Part shown: positions 37,714 to 42,169 of the stretch, piece after piece
Layout of the letters: each line of letters starts with the position of its first letter
How positions within the stretch are numbered: the stretch's first letter is position 1
Source: Oehlia diaphana
Lineage: Eukaryota > Glomeromycota > Glomeromycetes > Glomerales > Glomeraceae
Length of the DNA stretch: 42,169 bases
Assembly: GCA_003833135.1 (NCBI GenBank)
Contig: QZLH01000861.1
Span: 5,339-47,507, forward strand
Direction of reading: 5' to 3'
Notes under the pieces: generated by a model
Database searches by the model: none
Told to the model about the DNA's origin: nothing
Seen by the model: only the letters and a program-made list of their open reading frames with translations
Position numbers and translations under genes: made by a program

Positions 37714-37784
37714 GTATACACCGATGGATTTTTTTGTAAATTACTCCATCGGCATAAAAAAACTGTAAATCCATCAGTGTATAC
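37714..37784. repeat. Hairpin, 18-bp arms with one mismatch
   Basis: Arms at 37714-37731 (GTATACACCGATGGATTT) and 37767-37784 are reverse complements except for one base. The 35-base loop again contains a CCATCGG block, so it can pair in more than one way. No coding potential. Confidence 0.7.
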
Positions 37785-37797
37785 GGCATACAAGCCT

Positions 37798-37901
37798 GTT
37801 ATTCCATGGATATCTAATAAATACCGATGCTCCCCTTCCTTCGGGGAGCCCCCAGGACATCGGTGAATATTTTAGTTATTCGTTGATACTCATGGAATAA
37901 C
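37798..37901. repeat. Nested hairpin element with GC-rich apex
   Basis: Outer 11-bp arms GTTATTCCATG (37798-37808) and CATGGAATAAC (37891-37901) are perfect inverted repeats. Inner blocks CCGATG and CATCGG also pair, and the apex GCTCCCC-TTCCTTC-GGGGAGC forms a strong stem. The G/C-rich core stands out sharply from the surroundings. Could be a foldback element or structured RNA; there is no independent support for either. Confidence 0.65.
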
Positions 37902-38140
37902 AACGCTTCTTTTTCATAACGTAAAGTAGATTTTTCTCTGAGTTTGGGGAAATAAGTTTGTTCTTTTCTAATATAATTGTTATTATCTCAGCAAAGCGCT
38001 CTTCATGTTTTATATTTTATTCTACTCATTATTTCTATTGTTTCTACTATTAATAATATTAGTTTTCATGCCGAAATTGTTGTTATTCTTGAAAGAGAAA
38101 AAAATAAAAAAAAATGGAAATCAATTTAATGATAGAAGTA

Positions 38141-38267
38141 AGGGCAATGACATATATTAGCTAATATTTTAGGGGGTGGGGGAGTAAAAGAAAATCTTAC
38201 CTGGGGGTGGGGGAGTAAACGTTACTACAGTATTAAAATAATATTAGCTAATATATGTCACTGCCCT
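38141..38267. mobile_element. 127-bp element with 28-bp terminal inverted repeats
   Basis: Left end 38141-38168 starts AGGGCAATGACATATATTAG; right end 38240-38267 is its reverse complement with one mismatch in 28 bp. The interior carries two exact 17-bp direct copies of GGGGGTGGGGGAGTAAA at 38172-38188 and 38203-38219. No clear target-site duplication was found and there is no coding capacity. The structure is that of a miniature non-autonomous element. Confidence 0.7.
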
Positions 38268-38755
38268 AATAAATAGAATGAAAACAAGTTTAAAATCTTG
38301 AATTATAGTAGTACGTAATTACCCAGTACTATTTTTAAAGTTACAAGTACATTCAGGGAGGTACATATAAATACAGTATTTACTTTGACGAATGAAATCA
38401 AGAATAATATCTTGCAATCTCTCTAAACACTAACTGTCTTTTGCAATTGAGTAAAATATAATTTCGAAGATCATCCGGAAAAAAAGGTTATATAATTATC
38501 TCGACGAAAAAAAATCTTTTCCCCATTAGTTCTCCATAAAGTTCACAATATACAATATTCAAAGTGTAATATAAAGTGTACTGTACATATCGCGAGAGTA
38601 CTTTAAATTTGCTTCTTTTTTTTTACAAATTTTACGATGGTGGACTTTATCAGATGATAGAATTAACCGTCCAACAAATAGACCCAAATAGGCACTCTAT
38701 CAAATGTAATAAACATTTCTCGCGACTTTAAAATACAACTAAACAAGTCATTTTT

Positions 38756-38986
38756 ATGGATAATCAATTTGCCAGCACTTCAACTAATACTATCATCCTA
38801 CGATACAATCATATAACGCTTTACTTGATGCTGCTCAATTCCAAAATTTCTTCTTCACTCGACGTTAACTCTCCTCAATTTAAAATTATCATTATACCTA
38901 ATTCTGTAAATTTAACTAATTTAGATTTACAAAATCTATTTCGACAAGATGATTTAAATAATTCATTTGACTTTAATAATTTTTAG
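38756..38986 (+). CDS. Hypothetical short ORF, doubtful
   Basis: A 76-codon ATG-to-stop frame rich in Asn, Ser, Leu and Ile (MDNQFASTSTNTIILRYN). Composition is slightly more varied than other random frames nearby, and the C-terminus is Asp/Asn-rich. I recognise no domain, signal peptide or splice pattern. It may be a remnant of a lineage-specific family or chance. Confidence 0.22.
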   Translation: MDNQFASTSTNTIILRYNHITLYLMLLNSKISSSLDVNSPQFKIIIIPNSVNLTNLDLQNLFRQDDLNNSFDFNNF

Positions 38987-40947
38987 TGGCTAAACAACAT
39001 CATCTTTTCTTTTTATCTAATTTATAAGTACACTAATTATTTTAAACCTCATTTATTTGATAAATAAAGTTCTTTTAATAATACTTCCATCTCTTATATT
39101 TTTATCCAAAGTAGCATAAGTGGCATACTAAAACTAAAAATTTACATTTAACTGTGTAGCTGAATTTATCGGATATATAATATATATGACATTAATAATT
39201 AACTATCAATTTCAATAAAGTGATAGTTAAATTATCTTGGCTGCACATTTTGCGAGTTTGGTTTAATACGTTTAATACGTAATCCGTAATAAATATAAAT
39301 GATATACTGTATAAGTAAGTAAATTGCATTAAATATACAGCAAATGTTTTATTGAAGCAAAAATAAAATCTAGTAAAATACGGTGTAAACACTAAAGAAA
39401 TATTATAAGTAATAGTTTTTCCTACTTAGGATGGAATAAAGTTTAAGTTCTGGACTATAGGGCTGAATATTTAGCAAAACTAGGCCTTAAGTTATAAATA
39501 ATATAAATATTATCTCACTTAATCATAAAAATATTTATTATTAAACTAATTATTAGCTAAATAAATATAAATTTATTATTATTAAAATGTTTTATTTTTA
39601 TTATTAATATTAAAATAAATTAATAAATTATTTTTATCATTGTTTTAATTAATTAAATTAAATATAAAAGTGATAGTTTTGAATTTAATCCTAAATATTA
39701 GTTTTAGATTGAATTCAATTTACCTATATATTAAAATTGATAAGTTTAATAAAACTGTAAGTAATCTTCTATATTTAAATAATAATATATATATTTTTTA
39801 TTAGTTAAATTTAAATATTAAATCTTAATATTGCAAATATTCTGTATTAATTAGTTAAATTTATTTTACATAATTTACAAATAAAAGTTTTACTAATTTG
39901 CCCTCTAGGTTAAATAATTTGGATTAAATCATCCTCTTAAAAATTTTTTTTTTTTAAAAAAAAAAATTTATTTGTATTATTATTCATTTTACTTTATATA
40001 GATTTTATTTATTTGAATATTATAAATTATAATGATCAAGTTTTCTTATATTTTTGATAATGTTTCTTATTTTTAATTGTAACTATAGTTTATATTTCTT
40101 TTTGAAAATTTGGGCAAAATTATAAAATTACTAGTAGATTAAATTATTCAAATTAAATTACTTATAATTAAAATTAGTTTTATAAACTTATATTATTATT
40201 TTAATACTTTTATCCAATACAAAATCCTTTTATATTTAAAAGTATAAAATATAATAATTACTTTTTTTTAATATACAGTAAATAATATTTATTTATAAAC
40301 AATAAATTTAATATTAAATCATAAATTTCTTTGTAAAATAATAAAAAAAAATATTAATAGTACAAATTAAAAATATAATAGTTTTTTATAGAAAATATTT
40401 ATATTTAGAATATAATTTAAAATATATTTAATTTTCTTATTTTATATTTAATTTGTAATTTAGCAAATAATTTGTAAATAATAAGAATTTGGTATAATAT
40501 CAAATAAAAGATAAAAAAATTATTATAAAAAATAAACTATTTAAAATTTTAAAATAAAATATTATATATCAATTAGAAAAAATATTTAATTTTTTATAAA
40601 GTCTTATAAAAACAACAGTAATTTCAGTTTGTTGAATCAATTTTAAAGCCATTCTTAAACTCATTGTAGATAAACTAACTGAAAAAATCTATGATAAATA
40701 TCAGATAGTCAAAAAGATGAGTGATGTTAAGAGAACAAAAGTTTTTATCTCTGTTAGAAATCTCCATAAATCCAATTATTTCATAAAATTTTTAAATTTT
40801 TTATTTTTAAAAAATTATATGCATTAAAATTAAGTGGCAAAATTAAAATAAAATTTTAAATTTTAAATTTTAAAAGCTTTTTTTTAAATTTTAACAAAAA
40901 AAATAAAATGTACTGATTACAATTTACAATTGTTATCTTCTTTATCA

Positions 40948-40974
40948 TCACGTGATCATGTCTCGATCACGTGA
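40948..40974. promoter_or_regulatory. Pair of TCACGTGA palindromes
   Basis: Exact copies at 40948-40955 and 40967-40974, 19 bp apart start to start, with a TTTATATG box about 10 bp downstream. They lie about 280 bp before the zinc-finger gene fragment at 41257, so may be its promoter. Confidence 0.4.
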
Positions 40975-41256
40975 CTCTACCGCTTTATATGAATTTTTGC
41001 TAAAATAAAATTAATAAAGGCTATTGTGGTAAATCCCTCTTATAACATGCATTCATCTTACATCCAGGGCTGAAAATAGATGATAAAATTCTGGCAAAAT
41101 CCAGAATTTTTAAAGAAAATCCGATAAAAAATTTTGTGCTCTGAACTATTTTTCGGTAAATTTTATCAGATAACGGATTTCCATCCGGCAAATTTTTTCA
41201 CATATCGGCATATAAAATGATATAATAACTGATCGATTGTTTGATAATCTTCCAAA

Positions 41257-42120
41257 ATGTCTATTGATCAATACTTTACAAAAATTTCTGACATGTTTCA
41301 AACTGAAGAGTTTAGTGATATGGACTTTAGTTCAGAACAAGAAACTAATATTGAATTACCAAAAAGTAATTGTGAATATATAACAAAAAATTATAAAAAA
41401 TCTAAGAAAAAAACGTGTCCTTCACAAATAAAAAAGACTGAAAACTTTCAAAAAGACTGGTTAGGATTATATTCATGGTTGATTTATGATACATCAAAAA
41501 ATTTAATGTTCTGTTCATTATGCAACATCAGGAAATTTTATAGCATGAAAAATTGCGTAAATTTACGATTTTGTAAGTTTACGAAAGTTTATGGCATAAT
41601 ATTTCGAAAAATTTCAAAATATTACGTAAATTTACAATTTCGTAAAGATTTATGTGATATTATGGTTAAAATATTACACAAGTTTTCAATATCGTAAGAT
41701 TTATGCAATATTACGGTCAAAATATTCTGCAAATTTACAAAACTGTAAACCTGCGTAATATTACGGTTGAAATATTTTAAAAATTTACGAGATTGTAAAC
41801 CTGCGTAATATTACGGTTAAAATATTTTGAAAATTTATGAGACTGTAAACCTGCGTAATATTACGATTAAAATATTTTGAAAATTTACGAGACTGTAAAC
41901 CTGCGTAATATTACGATTAAAATATTTCGAAAATTTATGAGATTGTAAACCTGCGTAATATTACAGTTAAAATATTTCGAAAATTTATGAGACTGTAAAC
42001 CTGCGTAATATTACAGTTAAAATATTTCGAAAATTTACGAGATTGTAAACCTACTATTCGATCGTTAAAGCTGCGTATGCAGTAGAACGTATACAAGAGG
42101 CATGTGATACTATTGAATAA
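41257..42120 (+). pseudogene. hAT-like zinc-finger (TTF/ZNF862-type) gene fragment broken by minisatellite
   Basis: An ATG frame runs from 41257 to a stop at 41697. Residues 1-60 are acidic then Lys-rich. Residues 64-89 (FQKDWLGLYSWLIYDTSKNL and then MFCSLC) match the start of the TTF-type zinc finger found before the transposase-like core of hAT-derived and ZNF862-like proteins; C86 and C89 would be the first zinc ligands. The frame then dissolves into a degenerate and later exact 50-bp tandem repeat. After the array, 42055-42120 is open in the same reading phase and reads like ordinary coding sequence (SIVKAAYAVERIQEACDTIE). The gene is therefore probably interrupted; no donor and acceptor pair that removes the repeat was found. 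Confidence 0.55.
41540..42050 (+). repeat. 50-bp minisatellite array
   Basis: Six full units of exactly 50 bp begin at 41751, 41801, 41851, 41901, 41951 and 42001, each starting CTGCGTAATATTACG and ending GTAAAC. Units differ by a few bases. Upstream, 41540-41750, more diverged copies can be followed. The inner CGTAATATTACG is itself a palindrome. Confidence 0.9.
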
Positions 42121-42169
42121 TCAAAAATAATATAAACACCTTTTCTTTTATATAAACACCTTTTTTTTT
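42121..42169. other. Window-end AT tract with short tandem repeat
   Basis: Two copies of TATAAACACCTTTT at the very end of the window; the region continues beyond it. Confidence 0.6.

Larger units (their letters stand above)
35705..41256. other. Gene-poor AT-rich region with short palindromic elements
   Basis: No gene could be assembled in 5.5 kb. The contents seen are a TCACGTGA site near DDX41, two hairpins (37714-37901), a 127-bp TIR element (38141-38267), a doubtful 76-codon frame (38756-38986) and paired TCACGTGA sites near 40950. The part from 39.4 to 40.9 kb is extremely AT-rich with A/T homopolymers only. Confidence 0.6.

Noticed and set aside
41540..42050. Minisatellite as a spliced intron of the zinc-finger gene
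   Set aside because: A GTAAAT donor exists near 41553, but no acceptor near 42050 restores the frame, so interruption is the simpler reading.

Overview
The window is a strongly AT-rich eukaryotic nuclear segment with many short GT-AG introns (mostly 60-120 bp), close gene spacing and fungal gene families. The closest fit is an arbuscular-mycorrhizal (Glomeromycotina, Rhizophagus-like) genome. This is inferred from base composition, intron style, a TKL-type kinase of the kind expanded in that lineage, and a Ste50/Ubc2-type adaptor; I could not run a species-level comparison.

Layout: 1-3.75 kb is an AT-rich, repeat-bearing gene-poor stretch. From 3.76 to 35.7 kb there is a dense housekeeping block: a four-helix membrane protein (+), GINS subunit PSF1 (+), splicing factor SDE2 (-), the oligosaccharyltransferase subunit SWP1/ribophorin II (+), APC/C subunit CDC16/Cut9 (-, 12 exons), tRNA pseudouridine synthase DEG1/PUS3 (+), RAD54 (-, 17 exons, one GC-AG intron), a SAM-RA-SH3-SH3 MAPK-pathway adaptor (-, 10 exons), a small tail-anchored protein (+), a SulP/STAS sulfate permease (-, 7 exons), a divergent histone H3/H4 pair, glia maturation factor GMF/Aim7 (+, 8 exons starting with an ATG-only exon), cornichon/Erv14 (-), molybdopterin synthase large subunit MOCS2B (+), a TKL-like kinase (-) and the DEAD-box helicase DDX41 (-, 12 exons). 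I assembled the exon chains by hand. Each closes in frame and matches the remembered shape of its protein family.

From 35.7 kb onward the window is again gene-poor. It holds palindromic or hairpin elements (37.7-37.9 kb), a compact 127-bp terminal-inverted-repeat element (38.14-38.27 kb), and at the right end a hAT-like zinc-finger gene fragment broken by a 50-bp minisatellite.

The genes do not form one pathway. Several serve cell-cycle and genome functions (PSF1, CDC16, RAD54, H3/H4), two serve RNA processing (SDE2, DDX41), and two serve the secretory pathway (SWP1, cornichon). The clearest functional unit is the H3-H4 pair on a shared promoter with MCB-like and E2F-like motifs. A TCACGTGA palindrome recurs close upstream of several genes. 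The strongest candidates for something undescribed are the 127-bp TIR element with internal G-rich direct repeats, the paired hairpins, the minisatellite-broken transposase-like gene, and the SAM-RA-SH3-SH3 adaptor with its micro-exons.
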